Assembly: GCA_033439765.1 (NCBI GenBank)
Contig: JAULSN010000006.1
Span: forward strand, 744,001 to 808,000
Length of the DNA: 64,000 bases
Direction of reading: 5' to 3'
From: Lasiosphaeria ovina
Taxonomy: Eukaryota; Ascomycota; Sordariomycetes; Sordariales; Lasiosphaeriaceae
Position 1 is the first letter of the stretch, and every line of letters starts with the position of its first letter. Shown here one piece after another: positions 47,123 through 59,537 of this stretch. A program made the translations under genes and the position numbers. The notes under the pieces are model-generated. The model had not been told where the DNA came from. It saw only the letters and a list, made by a program, of their open reading frames with translations, and did not search any database.

Positions 47123-47892
47123 TGAATTTATCCAAGCATATTTCTCGCCATAGTCGGATTGATTCTGTGATGTTAAATCACGACCGTTGGCATATTCTGT
47201 ATTTAGGAATAGGGTCGGAAAAGGGGAGCTACGGAGCCAGCAAAACGGGCTTTGCTGTCTCGTCTGTTTATTGTCATGAGTATACGTTTGGGCGGAAAAA
47301 AAAAGTCATTTTCAAGTGCTGCCAGCTGTCATTCCATTCCATTGGCTATTGACATGAAGGTTCCCACTGCAATCCTTGCAGCATAGGTAGTTGCGATACT
47401 GGTTCTTCAAGGCTACGATCATGATCAGTTGCTAACCTGCGAAATGATAACTTGGGGGGGAATGTAAATGAATAAAATAAGCGAACATATCAATTGAAGG
47501 ACATGAAACCAAAAGAGATTGATGAGCGCCTTACTTCCTTACCCTTACCCTTACCTGTGGCAACTAAACTCTGGACAGAGATGCAAAAGAAGAAAAGTGC
47601 AGGGGACTGTGACTTTCACATTCAACAATAAAATAGCTCGGTTCCTATCCCGTTCGACGACAACTTTCCCGCTGTGGACGCACGTAGACACGAACATGTA
47701 TGTACATACAATGCAACACATGGCGCGAGCTTGTCCTTTTTATGGCTAAAGACGAAAATCAGCGGGCGGTCACACTTTGTGTGTGCATGAGGTAGGTAGG
47801 TAACTGAACAGAACACCGGTTGTACACATGAGAGAATTTTAAAAGACGGCTGGGGTAGGCGGGACAAACCCATTAGATAAGGTAGGTAGTAT
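47123..47892. other. Spacer between convergent Zn2Cys6 and proteasome genes
   Basis: Two 3' flanks. Contains TTACCCTTACCCTTACC at about 47537-47553 and AGGTAGGTAG motifs at 47790 and 47881. No gene is seen. Confidence 0.5.
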
Positions 47893-48956
47893 CTAGTTCG
47901 CAGGGAGCCGCTCAACGACAGCAGCCATCTCCTCGTCCGTGTATATTCTAAAGCCCCGCTCCAGGGTTACGCTCGCTAGCTGCACGTTCTTGGAGTCGAG
48001 CTTCTCCTCCATGACCTGCTTGAGTGTTTTGAGCACCAGCGTCTCGGCGTCTTCGATGGTGAGTGACTGGGAAAGAAAGCGTGTTAGTTTGAGGGACGAG
48101 TTTGACGCGCCGCCGTGGAAGCCGGGTCTCTTTTTCCAGGACTTGGGCACACAAAACAAAACAAACAAAACATACCTTGTGGTACTCATTCTGCAGCTCG
48201 GCCTGGGCGCCTTCACTCCCGCTGCCAATGGCCTTGGCGTCGTAGCGGTAAAAGGTGCCCGAGGGCTCGGCGTGGTAGAGCGAAGGGCCGTCCTCGTCGT
48301 AGCCGGCGATGAGCAGGGCGACGCCAAAGGGGCGGCTCATGATGGAGGCCTCGCCGTCGGCGCTCTCGCCGAAGCGCAGGGCCAGGTCGCAGATGGCCTG
48401 GGTGCAGCTCTCGACGCGCAGGCGCTCGTTGTAGTTGAAGGCGTGGCTCTGGCACTCGACGCGGGCGTGCTCGACCATGGACCGCGCGTCGGCCTGCAGG
48501 CCGCTCATGGCGCACCCAATGTGCCGGTCGATCTCAACAATCTTCTCGACCGACGACGTCTCGAGCAGCGTCGATGTCACGCGCTTCTCCACCCCGAGAA
48601 TCACGCCCTTGGACGTCGCCACCCCGATGGCCGTGCTGCCCAGCTTGATGGCCTCGAGCGAGTACTCGACCTGGAAGAGGCGCCCTTCGGGGGAGAAGGT
48701 GCTGTAGGCGGGTGGAAGATGCGGTTAGCTCTACTTGATGCTCGTTGTCGGTCTGCGGGCTTGGGGTGACGCAAACGGGGCGCGGGCAGCGAGAGGAAAG
48801 GGGGAGGGTGTAATTGTTCGCGCGCAATAACATACTTGATACCCCGATCTACCGATGAAAAGTGTTAGCAAAGAGCAGGGTGTATGGCGTGCATGGCCCC
48901 TGGCTGTCTTATAGAGAGAAGAGGAGCTCACCGTATTCTGATCTTGCCATAAACAT
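47893..48956 (-). CDS. PUP2: 20S proteasome subunit alpha-5
   Basis: Four exons on the minus strand (48932-48956, 48836-48848, 48176-48701, 47893-48066) encode 245 residues, normal for alpha-5. Exon 2 is a 13-nt microexon. Joining restores the family's N-terminal signature [20 protein letters not shown] followed by [19 protein letters not shown], which forms the alpha-ring gate and helix H0. Further blocks are [52 protein letters not shown], the [22 protein letters not shown] loop region and the C-terminal [12 protein letters not shown]. Alpha-5 sits in the outer rings of the 20S core and has no catalytic Thr. The gene lies head-to-head with the GCP2 gene at 49718. Confidence 0.96.
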
Positions 48957-49717
48957 CTTGGCGGTGGTATTGGTGTTCGGGGCCGGATGGCTCTTGTTTT
49001 TGTGATGTTAAGATTGCGGTGCGGCTCGGGATGCTGCGGTTGAAATCCAGAAGCTCACAGATCGGAGATGCAGTGGTGGTGGCGGTTGTAGTGGTGGTTC
49101 TGTGAGCCGGTTCTTGCGGGACGTTTGGAGGTGAGGCATCAATTGGAGGTCGACAGCTCTAGGCACGGAGAGGCTACGAAGCTCCTGGCCTCTGCGGCCA
49201 ACAACCTGGCCCAGGAACCCCCCCTGCATGTACCAAGGTACCCGGGGAGTGGAGGAACCAATTGCACTGGGGCGGAAGGGCAGGTGCTAACCTCGCCTAT
49301 AGCCCCACATCCCAGGGCCAAAGAGGCGCTAATACTACATCAAAACAGGCCCAGGGCGGTGGGGTGAAGGAGGGGAGCGGCTGCGGGCAGCACGCACAGC
49401 GCGTCGAGGCGCGACTGCACCTTTTTGGTCTGCCCGTAGCTTGGTAGGTTAGGTTAGGTATTAACCGGCCGCGAACTTGGCGCTGCAACGAGAGCCGACA
49501 ACTGCACGCCGCAAAACCCACAAGAAGGCCACTGTAGCAAGTACAGGGTAAGGTATTCATTCTTTCCATTACAACGAATATACCTAGGTAAGGTAGCTTA
49601 GCACTACCGACCAATGCTGTCGGCGGCGGCGACGACGACGACGACGCCGACGACGCCGACGACTAATACGACGAATACGACGACAAGGGCGGCGGGTTGC
49701 AAATGTAGCCAGGGATC
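48957..49717. promoter_or_regulatory. Divergent promoter region of alpha-5 and GCP2 genes
   Basis: About 760 bp between two divergent starts. AGGTTAGGTTAGGTA occurs at 49444-49458 and CTAGGTAAGGTAG at 49583-49595. A plus-strand ATG at 49614 opens a CGACGA-rich frame of 151 codons in a different frame from GCP2 that overlaps its start. No typical proteasome-control element was recognised. Confidence 0.45.
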
Positions 49718-52700
49718 ATGTCGTCGAGCACCGCCAGACCGTCAACGCACGCCGAAAAGAGAAGCAGTGGTCTTGGGACTGGTGCTGCCACTTCGGACCA
49801 CTCTAGAGCAGCCACGTCGGCATCTACATCACGGCCCCGCACCACCGCCGCTTCCGTTAAGGATCCTGGCGGCGGCGGCGGCGGCAGCAGCAGCAACAGC
49901 TTCAGGCCCGAATCCAGAACTGATCGCGATGCTCACAGGCCCCAGGCTGCCTCTCCGCCCATCAGCAGCAGCTATGGAACCTCCCAGGCCCACAAGCGTA
50001 CTGCCTCTGGGAATCCACGCCAGACGAGTCGGTCAGTCGAGGAGCGCCGCACCGAGAAAGTGCAGGTGACCACCCGCGAGACGCTCGTGTCCCGCACCCG
50101 GAGCCCCGATCGCCGCTCAGGTCCGAGCAGCAGGGGCGGCGCCGATGGTTTGAAGCAGCCGCAGCCGCCGCCGCAGCAGCAGCAGCGGCCCCCCGAGCCC
50201 AAAGGCAAAGAACCCCTTATAGAGAAGCCCCCCCAAGCGCCCTGGGATCCCGAGGCCACCCTACTGTCGCACACGTCGGCGCCGCTGGCCTCGCGCATCT
50301 CGATCCCGCCCCTTGCCTCGTCGGCGCCCCCCGACCTGCAGCCCACCCCCCTCCACGACCTGTCCCTCGACGTCCAGGAGGCGGTCATTCTCGAGGACCT
50401 GCTGTTCGTCTTGATGGGCTTCGAGGGCCAGTACATACGCTTTGCAAAGGGATACAACCCCTACGAGGAACGAGACCGTCTGTCGGGGCCCCAGTGGCGC
50501 ATCCTGCCAGGTCTGGACCCAAGCCTCCAGGACCTGACCCAGTCCATGCTTCGAATGGCCACCCACTACATGGCCCTCGAGACCTTTGTCGACGTTCAGA
50601 GCCGCGAAGAGTTTGGCTCTGTCAACCACGCCCTGTGTGCGTCAATACGCAAGCTCCTCCAGGAGTATCTCGTCATGATCTCCCAGCTTGAGGCGCAGTT
50701 CCTCACCAACGATACCTTCACCTTGCATGTGCTCAATGTGCACACCCTGCCAACCGGCCACATGATGTCTCAGATATACGCCCTCGCCCATGATCTGCTG
50801 AAGCGGAATGCCCTTCTAGACGACGAGACGGATGAATCAAGCGATAGTGCCGACGATTTCGACCACATCCTCGAGCAGCTGAGGGACGGCGGCGACCTGG
50901 TGCCGGGAAACATGACGGGCAAGAAGATCTGCAAGGGGGGCGTGGTGCTCGGCCTGATAACAAAGAGGCTTGAGTCCATGTCTGGCGACCCTGCCTCGCG
51001 CACCTTGCTCACGGCTCTGCTGAGGGACGCAAGCCGCCCCTACATGGCTATGCTGAACGAGTGGCTGCACCATGGCGGCATCAACGACCCCCACTCCGAG
51101 TTCCTTGTCAAAGAACAGAGGAGCATCCGTCGCGAAAGGCTCGAGCAGGACTATACCGACGAGTATTGGGAACGACGGTACACCATCAGAGACCACGATG
51201 TACCGCCGCAGCTCGAGGCCGTCAAGGACAAGGTCTTGCTCGCCGGCAAGTATCTCAATGTCGTCAGGGAGTGCGGCGGAGTAGACGTGAGTCTGCAGGT
51301 TAGAGATGTGCCGACCTCGTTCGACGACAGCCGCTTTCTCGATAATGTCAACAATGCCTATGCCCACGCCAACGAGTCCCTAATGCAGCTGCTCTTGACC
51401 ACGCACGCTCTGCCTGCTAGGCTGAGATCACTCAAGCACTATTTTTTCTTAGATCCCTCTGATTACTTCTCCTACTTTCTCGAGCTCGGCACCTCGGAGC
51501 TGCGGAAACCCGTCAAGTCGGTCAACACGGGAAAGCTGCAGTCGCTACTGGATCTCGTCCTGCGCCAGCCCGGCAGTATCGTGGCCTTGGACCCTTTCAA
51601 AGAGGATGTCAAGGTCGAGATGAACGAGATCACCCTAACCAAGTCGCTGCAGCGTGTCGTCAATATTACGGGCATCGAGCAAGGCGAGTCTCTCCAGCCC
51701 CTAACGAACCAGCCCGTCGACAATGATAAGAATGCGAGCGGGTTCACCTCCCTCCAGCTTGATTATGCCGTTCCCTTCCCCGTCTCCCTCGTCATCAGCC
51801 GCAAGACGGTATGGCGCTACCAGGCCCTGTTTCGCTACCTGCTATCTCTGCGCCACCTAGAATCGCAGCTCTCGGCAACGTGGCAGACGCACACTAACGG
51901 TATTGTGTGGGCCCATCGCTCGTCATCGCGCAATCTCGAGATCTGGAAGCGCCGCGTTTGGACCCTTCGCGCACGCATGTTGGTCTTTGTACAGCAGCTG
52001 CTGTACTTTTGCACAGCCGAAGTCATTGAGCCCAACTGGCAGAGCTTGATGTCGCGCCTTCGCGAGAAGGATGCCGGTGTCACCAGCTCGGCGCAGGACG
52101 GCACTGCGACCGCAAAGGCGGCGGGAAGCGGCGGAGCCCCCGGCCTTACCCGCACTGTCGACGAGCTGATGCAGGACCATGTGGATTTTCTCGATACCTG
52201 CTTGAAAGAGTGCATGCTGACCAACAGCAAGCTGCTAAGGGTATGGTTCCCTGTGCTTTTAGTCCTATATCTCTCCCCATCGTTGCCGTTCTGACCGCCT
52301 ACATTCTCTCCTTCTAGATACACTCAAAACTGATGCAGACGTGCACCATTTTTGCCACTTACACCAACTGGCTGTCGCGCGAGCTTGAGAAGGCAGACCC
52401 GGACCTCACTGGCACTGTCAAGCCCCCCAACATGACGGACGAGCAATGGAAGCAGTTCCAGGCGGTCAGGTCGCAGAAGGCCGGGGCCGATTCCCAGGCA
52501 TCGGGCTCTACTTCAGCCACGGACGACAAAGCCAAGGACGAGGCAGCCCGCATCAGTGAACTGTTTGACGTCATCCGCAAGTGGGAAAATAACTTCAGCC
52601 GCCATCTACAGATCCTCCTCGACGCGCTAAACCACTACGCCGCTACCGAGACGGTAGTGCTCCTCAGCCTTTGTGCCCGCCTGAGCACAGCAAACCAGGG

Positions 52701-52746
52701 AACCGAGTACGCCGGCCTGCGTAACGACGATGATGTCGTCGTTTAA
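49718..52746 (+). CDS. Gamma-tubulin complex component 2 (Spc97 homologue)
   Basis: Exons 49718-52240 and 52318-52746 encode 983 residues. GCP2 with GCP3 and gamma-tubulin makes the small complex that templates microtubules at spindle pole bodies. The first 220 residues are disordered (Ser/Arg/Pro/Gln-rich). The GRIP1 part opens with ILEDLLFVLMGFEGQYIRF (about residue 222) and includes YMALETFVDVQSREEFGSVNHAL and the conserved FLVKEQ and YWERRYTIR segments (about 462-490). GRIP2 (from about residue 555) has LRSLKHYFFLDPSDYFSYF, the LQLDYAVPFPVSLVISRKTVWRYQ-type block and a final helix bundle after the intron. The family's typical CL linker and C-terminus are present, so the gene looks intact. 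A second family member (GCP6-like) lies at 420-3494. Confidence 0.93.
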
Positions 52747-54678
52747 GACCTGTGTTCACGGTGCATGAGTAATATAGACTACTATAAAGGTATTACCACG
52801 GCCTTGTATCCTGGTCCAACTTGACGAGAAGGCGAGAAATGATAGTGTGGCGAATACGGGATGATCGGATCAAGCCGTCCCTTAATATCCGACGCCCGAC
52901 GCGGGGAAAATTTAAAGAGATAGAGGCGATGGGATGGAGCATTTGCATGCCCGTCTGAATTTACTGGACGCGGGGGAAGATACATTCATGTTTTACGTTG
53001 ACCGGGAGTATGTTGGTTGAAATGAAGCCGCACAACGCAAAAGCGACAACAGTTTGCTTGGGTTGGGCCATCATTTTCACTGTCATGGGCGGATCGGATT
53101 GGTTTAATGTCTCTTTTTTTTTCTTCCTAAGGGGAGGGTTCCCAAAGGGATAGCGAATGGATGGGAAGGGAGGGAAAGGGGGATGAAAAAAGAAACAAGG
53201 GAGTTGGGAGGATCAAAACATGAAATGAATACCCCAGGGGGTTTCTTTTTGGTTCTTGGGGATTGCACTTCATTCCAGCGTTGTAGGTAGGCAGGTACTT
53301 GAGCCACCACAAAAGAGTCATCGTCGAAATTGAGCATGGAACACTGTTTAAGATATACAGCAACTCGGGCAACACACGCTCTACAAAGCTGGTAGAGTTT
53401 CTTTCTCAGTAGGTACTTCGGGTATCATTGTCTTCGTTACCCCCGGAGCCCCTTATTCACCTATTTCTCTGATGGTCTTCCCAATCAACGTAAGGACGAA
53501 ATGGCACGGCAACACGCCAGGTCATGATAGATGCAAACAACGGCATATTTGGCTTGATCTGTTCTAGTTTTTTTTTCAAAATCATTTCAGTTCGTGACTT
53601 TTTCCTTCTTCTTTCTCTTAGTTATATGGCGCAACCCAGGGGTATCATTTGTGTGTCCATCCCGAAAAGAGAGAAAAAGGGATAAAAGAGCAAAAAAATA
53701 GACCGCTGATCTCACCCGTCATACACATCAGATATACCCCCACTGCTCTTCTTCGCTCAGACATCTTTCTTCTCAACCACAACCATCCCCAACATGCCAC
53801 CCACTTTGCCCTTTCTAGTGCACACGGCTTCCTAGCCATGCTCAGTCTCTGATTGCCATGGCCATAACACCGCAGGCTTATACTCCAACTTGGCACTCTC
53901 TGCCTTCATTGCAACATAAAACCTTCATCTTACCTGGCTCCCCTCAAATTCCGCATCAAACTGCCCTCCAACCAACAGACCTCCGTCTTGATGAAAACAC
54001 CAGGCAGAGGAGAACCCTCCATCTTCCCCCGACGTTTTAGAGTCCATCTATAAAGACAGACGAGAGCGAAGGACATAAAACACAAGCTGAGAATGGTTTG
54101 GATGGATATATGACAACGATGAAGAAAGCAGACCATAGCCATATGAAACACGAAAATAGGAGGAAAACAACGAGGGTATAATAAAGCGAGGGGGGTGAAA
54201 CAAAGCAAGGGACAAGGGTATCGCAGGTCGCAAAACGCAAAATGAAAACGAATCAATATATGATACCCTCCTCCCTTGCTTGGGTATACAACTGCTTTAG
54301 TGTTAACCCGTCTGGAAATGGCGGGGCTCCGATTTGCCGAATGGAATCGTGTCCACGATTTCCCTCCGAGCCTGCCGGTACGTGTGGTCAATCGTCGTTG
54401 CGTAAAGGAGTGGACGTCATTCGTGATGGAGAAAGATGAGGCACAACAAACATCCCCGCTAGCAAGGCATGACGATTGAAAAAGAAAAAGATGACAAGGA
54501 AAAAAGGAGAAAACGAAAAGCAAATGCAGACTAAAAACGTGCAGCCGACCAAATGCAGAAGAGTAACTACCGGGTATTTTACTCCAGGGGTATATCCAGC
54601 CGTAGGGTATTTTCTTTTCCCCGCAAGTGACGAAAAACAATCCGTGCGTCTAGAATTTTGAAGCCGAACGATGAGAAT
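52747..54678. other. 1.9-kb spacer between convergent GCP2 and KH-protein genes
   Basis: No gene with a recognisable domain. T-, A- and purine-rich tracts (53110-53230, 53560-53620, 54475-54530) resemble transcribed 3' regions. GTAGGTAGGCAGGTAC lies at 53283-53298. Confidence 0.5.
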
Positions 54679-57600
54679 CTAACGAAATGACCCAGAAAGA
54701 GGGCCGGGGTATCCTGAATTGGTAGAATGAGATGTCGATGGGCGCCCGCTGTCAGCAGACTGTCGGGCATTGTGGCGTGGTGTAGCATCCCCCGGCTGCG
54801 GAACGGCCAGCTTTTGGTCGGTTCCATTGCCTGTCATCACGCGAGTATTGGACCAGGGGTTGTTGTCATCATCCGGGAGATTGACACCACTGTCGTTCCA
54901 CGGATCTCGGCCAGCGTTGAAGCTCCGGGTCGATTCAATTGAGATGAGCGACGACTTGGAAACGTTGCTGGAACCCTTGAAGAAGGAGTTCGTTGCCGAG
55001 TGAGAGCTGTTCTTTCGTCGGTCAAGGAAGGACGAAATCGAAGACATGCTGCCAGGCTTGCGAAGACGATCAAAGATGGTGCTGCGCTCGCGCGCAACCT
55101 CGTCCCCGAAAGACGGCTTGGTAGGAGAGTCTGTCGAGACCGGTGCGGGCGCGTGCTGAAGTAGCTTGGAGTCGAAATATTGCAGCGACTCTTCGAACGT
55201 GTCCGACTTGGGGCGAGGAATTGCACCCTTGATGAGGACGGGTTCAATACCAGAAGTAGCAAACTGACCTTGTAGGAAGTCCATAGCATCACGAAGGCCG
55301 CCGGCGTTGTTGCGCGTGAAGGTCCACAATATGGTGACTGTAGGGGCGCCACTCTCGGCACGCTCGTCGGAATTCTCGTGGACGGTAACCTCAACTTCGT
55401 GCTGGCTCTTGAGCTTGGGCACAATGTTTTGCACGAAATCGGGTGATTGAAGGAATTTGATCAGGCCGGAAGACCGTTCCATGACCACTTCGTGCCTGTC
55501 CGGAACCATGCCCTGCAATCCGGCGTGGTAAGCAAGATGTGATGGATCAATCGGATGGAACTGACAAGACATACCAGGAACGCGTCAACACACATGGGCA
55601 CCTGCCACTGTGGACCGGTAACAGTGACCTCGTCGCTCGCCTGCTCCGTGCTAGGGAAAACGATCTTACAGTTCCACTTCTTTTCGAGCTCCTCGATGTC
55701 TGGCAGGCGGGCAAGAAGCTGGCGGTGGTAAAGACGGTCGACGTTGACGATTTGAGAGGTAAACTCCGAATCCTGTACCCACGAATATTAGCGCACTGTG
55801 CACTTGCTAGACTGCTGAGGGCTCCATCTTACAACTCTATCAACCATTTCCAGTATCTCGCTCTTGACCAGTTCCAGGTTCTGAGCATTGCGAGCAGGCG
55901 TTCGGCAAATCACATTATCAACACGGCTGTCTTCGTCTTCGCGGCCAATTCCACCTGTTCCCGCGTTAGCTTTGCAAACACATCACCAGCCTGACTGGGT
56001 CGGGGCCTTACCACGGTCCATAGCGTTGGAGAATTTGACGAAGACGGAGTGCTTCTTCATGATACGTTGGATGTGCTGTCCTCCAATGCCAATGATACGC
56101 TTGTGGTATTGGTCGGGCACGTGGAAAGAGATGGAGGCGGGCATCTCCTGTTCGACCAGGGTCAACCCCTGCTTCATCGAGTCGTATGTTTGGGCCAAGA
56201 CCTCGATATTGAAGTTGTATTCGCCGAAGTTGTCGAACATGATCTGCACGTTGCTCTGGCCCATGATCTTATTGATCTTTCCATTCTTCTTGCCACTGAC
56301 AAATTCCTTGTGTTCGTTGGCAAGTTCAATCTTGACACGGATCTGATATGCTGAGAGCGCCACAAATTTGATCTGCGAGATCACCATGAGGGCGGCTTTC
56401 ACAGCTTCGTCCGAGCCTGTAATGTTGAAGGACAGCCTGTCAAAAGAAACATCGGCGTCCGAGTTGGCGCATATGTCACCCAGCATCGTCTTGATGTCAT
56501 TGGGACTTGGGAGCGGGAGCGGGAGCTTGTCCGGTTGATTAATCCACCACGCAGCCGTGTAGAACTGCCCAACCTGTTGACACGTGTTAGTAAAATTCTA
56601 GGGGCCATATATATTCTTCAAGGACACGTACGAGGGCCATGAGCTCTCGAACAGAGCGTTCCGCGTGCAGATTCTCAAGGGCTTGAATCCGCACAGTGTT
56701 TTGCCTCGAGGCAAGCGGGGGAAACATGATGAATGTGCCGTTGGCCTCGATGATCTTCCGGACCTTGTCCATCCGGCTGAGCAGAATGCTGTCGATCTTG
56801 GCTGAGGGAATCTGGACATCCTTAACAAAGATTCGCATGCGAGATAGAAGCTCGTGAACCCTGAATTTGGCCTGCTCAATGGCTCCAGGATTCTCTCCGG
56901 TGATGAAGACTTCCTGGGGGTCTCGGCGCGTTGCGTTAGGCGGGCAGTAACGGTATGCCTGCGAAAAGGGCGGGGGGAAGTATATAGCCGTGTTAGTTGC
57001 CGATTCTATGAGCTTTATATTCTTGCGGTTGCGCCCGCACACTAGTTGGTGCAAAGAGAGCTCAAAAATCATGGCATCGACAATCCTTCCAAGCTGCAGG
57101 AGGGCCAACGTAAGCAAGACGGCTCGGGGGGGTGGTCAAATTTGGGGGAGGTGACGCATACAAGTCTGTCGATGTGGACCAGAACGCGAGACTTTGCGTG
57201 CTCGGAGGCCAGTATGTCTCCATAGATGGCAACCCTCCAACGCTGGTCTCGCCGCACCTCTACGTCGCCGTTCAGGCCATCCACCACGGGGGTAAGCTTG
57301 GGGCCGAGGAGGAAGATGTCGACACCGCAGAAAACCGAGACCTCGTCGAGGAAGTCTGTCACATCCTTCTTCAGCACCCCTTCGGCGAGACTGGCAACCA
57401 GGTGTCCGTCCACATCAACTGTTGTGCAACGCTGTAGGGAGAGGGGAGAAGGTTAGCACAGTGACGCCCAAGAGGACCATGGCGAGAAACTAGACTCGAA
57501 ACGCACCAGCGAGAGGGGAGTGTCGTTCAGGATAGTCTCGCGCGTCTTGTAGACAAACTCGGCAGTGCCGGATAGGCAGACGGTGGTGACCTGGCCGCGG

Positions 57601-58028
57601 ACATTCTTGGGCGTCGTCGACAGGACATGGGCCTCGATGACCAGGAGGCTCTGGGTTATTTCCTTGCACATCTTGCGGAGCTGGGCCAGATTCTGGGCGT
57701 GGACGGGCAGCTCGTAGACAGGGATGTCGTCGGGTGCGTCCTCGGGATGGGTCCACCGGAGGACGGCGTCGGCTGTGGCGTGCAGGATGTCCTCGGTGTC
57801 GGGGCCGGCGAGGTCCGAGGCGAAGGGCACGTTGAACGAGTAGTGGATGAGAGCCTCGGGAACCTGGGGGGCAGCGAGAGGAGGGGGACCCTGGGCTGTG
57901 ACCTTTTGGTGAGGATGTATTGGCGGCATGCCCATGCTGCTGTTGCTGTTGCTGTTGTTGGCCCGCGACATGCCAAAGTTTGGGCTCATCCTCTCGGGCC
58001 AGTGACGCATGTTGGCTAGTTTATTCAT
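54679..58028 (-). CDS. Multi-KH-domain RNA-binding protein
   Basis: Seven exons on the minus strand (57507-58028, 57162-57431, 56632-57093, 56012-56573, 55833-55954, 55575-55772, 54679-55512) give 989 residues with every join in frame. Several KH-like modules are visible: VCGRNRKNIKLIE in exon 3 (GRNR loop, about 282-294), FVSGKKNGKINKIMG in exon 4 and a canonical IIGIGGQHIQRIMKKH (GIGG... loop) near the end of exon 4. Less typical modules probably lie in exons 1-2 and 6. Such proteins bind single-stranded RNA and may act in mRNA localisation or translation; yeast Yll032c is a possible relative. The C-terminal 150 residues are Ser-rich and disordered. The chosen start is the ATG at 58028 (MNKLANMRHW); the frame is open further upstream with no better ATG, so the N-terminus may be longer or preceded by another exon. 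Confidence 0.85.
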
Positions 58029-59495
58029 GGCTATAATGCGGCGGGTGCGAGGCCGGACCTGTCCAGTAGGATGAGGTGAGGCGACGGAGGTGAGGTCGGG
58101 TCGGGTGGGTAGTGGGCTGTAGTGGTAGTCGGGCGGTGGTGACGAGGGACGGGATGGAGTCGACACCGAAGCTTGCTTGCTCTGGCGGGCTTGCTGGAGC
58201 CAAGGGCGGGCACCGCCAATTGGGGCTAAATGAGGGACTGAAGGAGACGGGATGCTAGGGCCAGGCGGGGGACTTGCCTGCCGCAGCCTGAAAGACAGTG
58301 GAATGGAAAACGGGGTATCTCAAAAGTGAAATGGTAGAGAGAGGTAAAAGAGGCACAAAAAAAAAGGGAAGACGAGGAAATGCCGTAGTCGTGTGCTCTT
58401 TTCCTTCCAGCAGCGGTAACAGCAGCTCCCAGCGTTCTATGGTTGGGTGAGGGGAGGAGGTGGAGGAGGGAAAGATACCTTTCGTAACCGTCGGACGCGA
58501 AGGGATTGGCACTGAGGTGGACTGGAGTGAGGGAGGGCTTCGCGGAGGGCCCAGGGCAGATGGAACCTGGAAGCTGATTGACTGAAGGAAGACCCCCGGC
58601 TTGGGAGTGGGTGGATAGGTTGCCCGCTGGTCCGTGCTGGCCCGACCCGACTGCTTAATAACACGGTCTCAGCACGCCCAAGCGCCTTCTTGGGGCGCTG
58701 TATCGGGCGACCTACAGCGCCATTTACGGGCAGAGCCCAGAGATCCGGGAATAGACTGCCAAGCCCACGATCAACTTGCATACTCGACACCATTCATTTT
58801 TTCGAACTAGCACGGAATGGAATAGTGGATGAGTTATATTAGTGTTACCTAAGATACTTACGGTATTTACCTAGGTATTTGTTACAAGTACCTCCGCGGG
58901 CAAGCATGGGGGGCGTGGTACTTTCCGTGTCTCACCTGCTCAACAACCAACTCCGGCTGTGCGTTCGTGGCAGCACCAGGGCAGCGGGGGCTCAGCTTAT
59001 TACAAGCTACCGAGTACGGGTACTATGGGCTGGGACGCGCCTCCCCTAATAAGGTAACGCTTCATTGCCCCAGATCGTTAAAGAAGCGTTCTTGGCTTGG
59101 AATGAAAGGGAAGATTGCAAATTATACACAGCTCATGCTCAGATGCTGATTACGTACCTACTTGGCTTAGCAGTGTGAATGAATGCCGGCAAGGCATTCA
59201 TGTATACGAAGTACGAATACATTCCTCATTATAGTACTACTTGTAGTATGGAAGGTATTTGCGCACCAACAACAACCTGCCGACTTCGGGAGGATCCCTC
59301 GGTAGTCTCCGCTTCCACGCCTCTATCAAAGACTAAATATCCATGGGGTGTTTCTCGAAAACGACCACGAGCATGTAACTCACTCAAGCCGGCGCGTTTT
59401 ATCTTTGGGTAGCCGCGGGCGATATAGCCGCAGCAGGCCCAAGGTTAAGCAAGGCAAGCACCTTGGGTTTGGTAGAGTTAGGGTCCCCCGCCACG

Positions 59496-59496
59496 C

Positions 59497-59537
<41 letters not shown>
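59496..59537. repeat. CAGA tetranucleotide microsatellite
   Basis: About ten perfect CAGA units in the spacer, with no reading frame of note. Confidence 0.97.

Noticed and set aside
47537..47553. TTACCC-type repeat as an interstitial telomere
   Set aside because: Only about three units in a spacer; too short and likely part of the common TACC-rich motif.
51835..52323. Long minus-strand frame opposite GCP2
   Set aside because: It is a shadow of the conserved GCP2 GRIP2 region on the plus strand.
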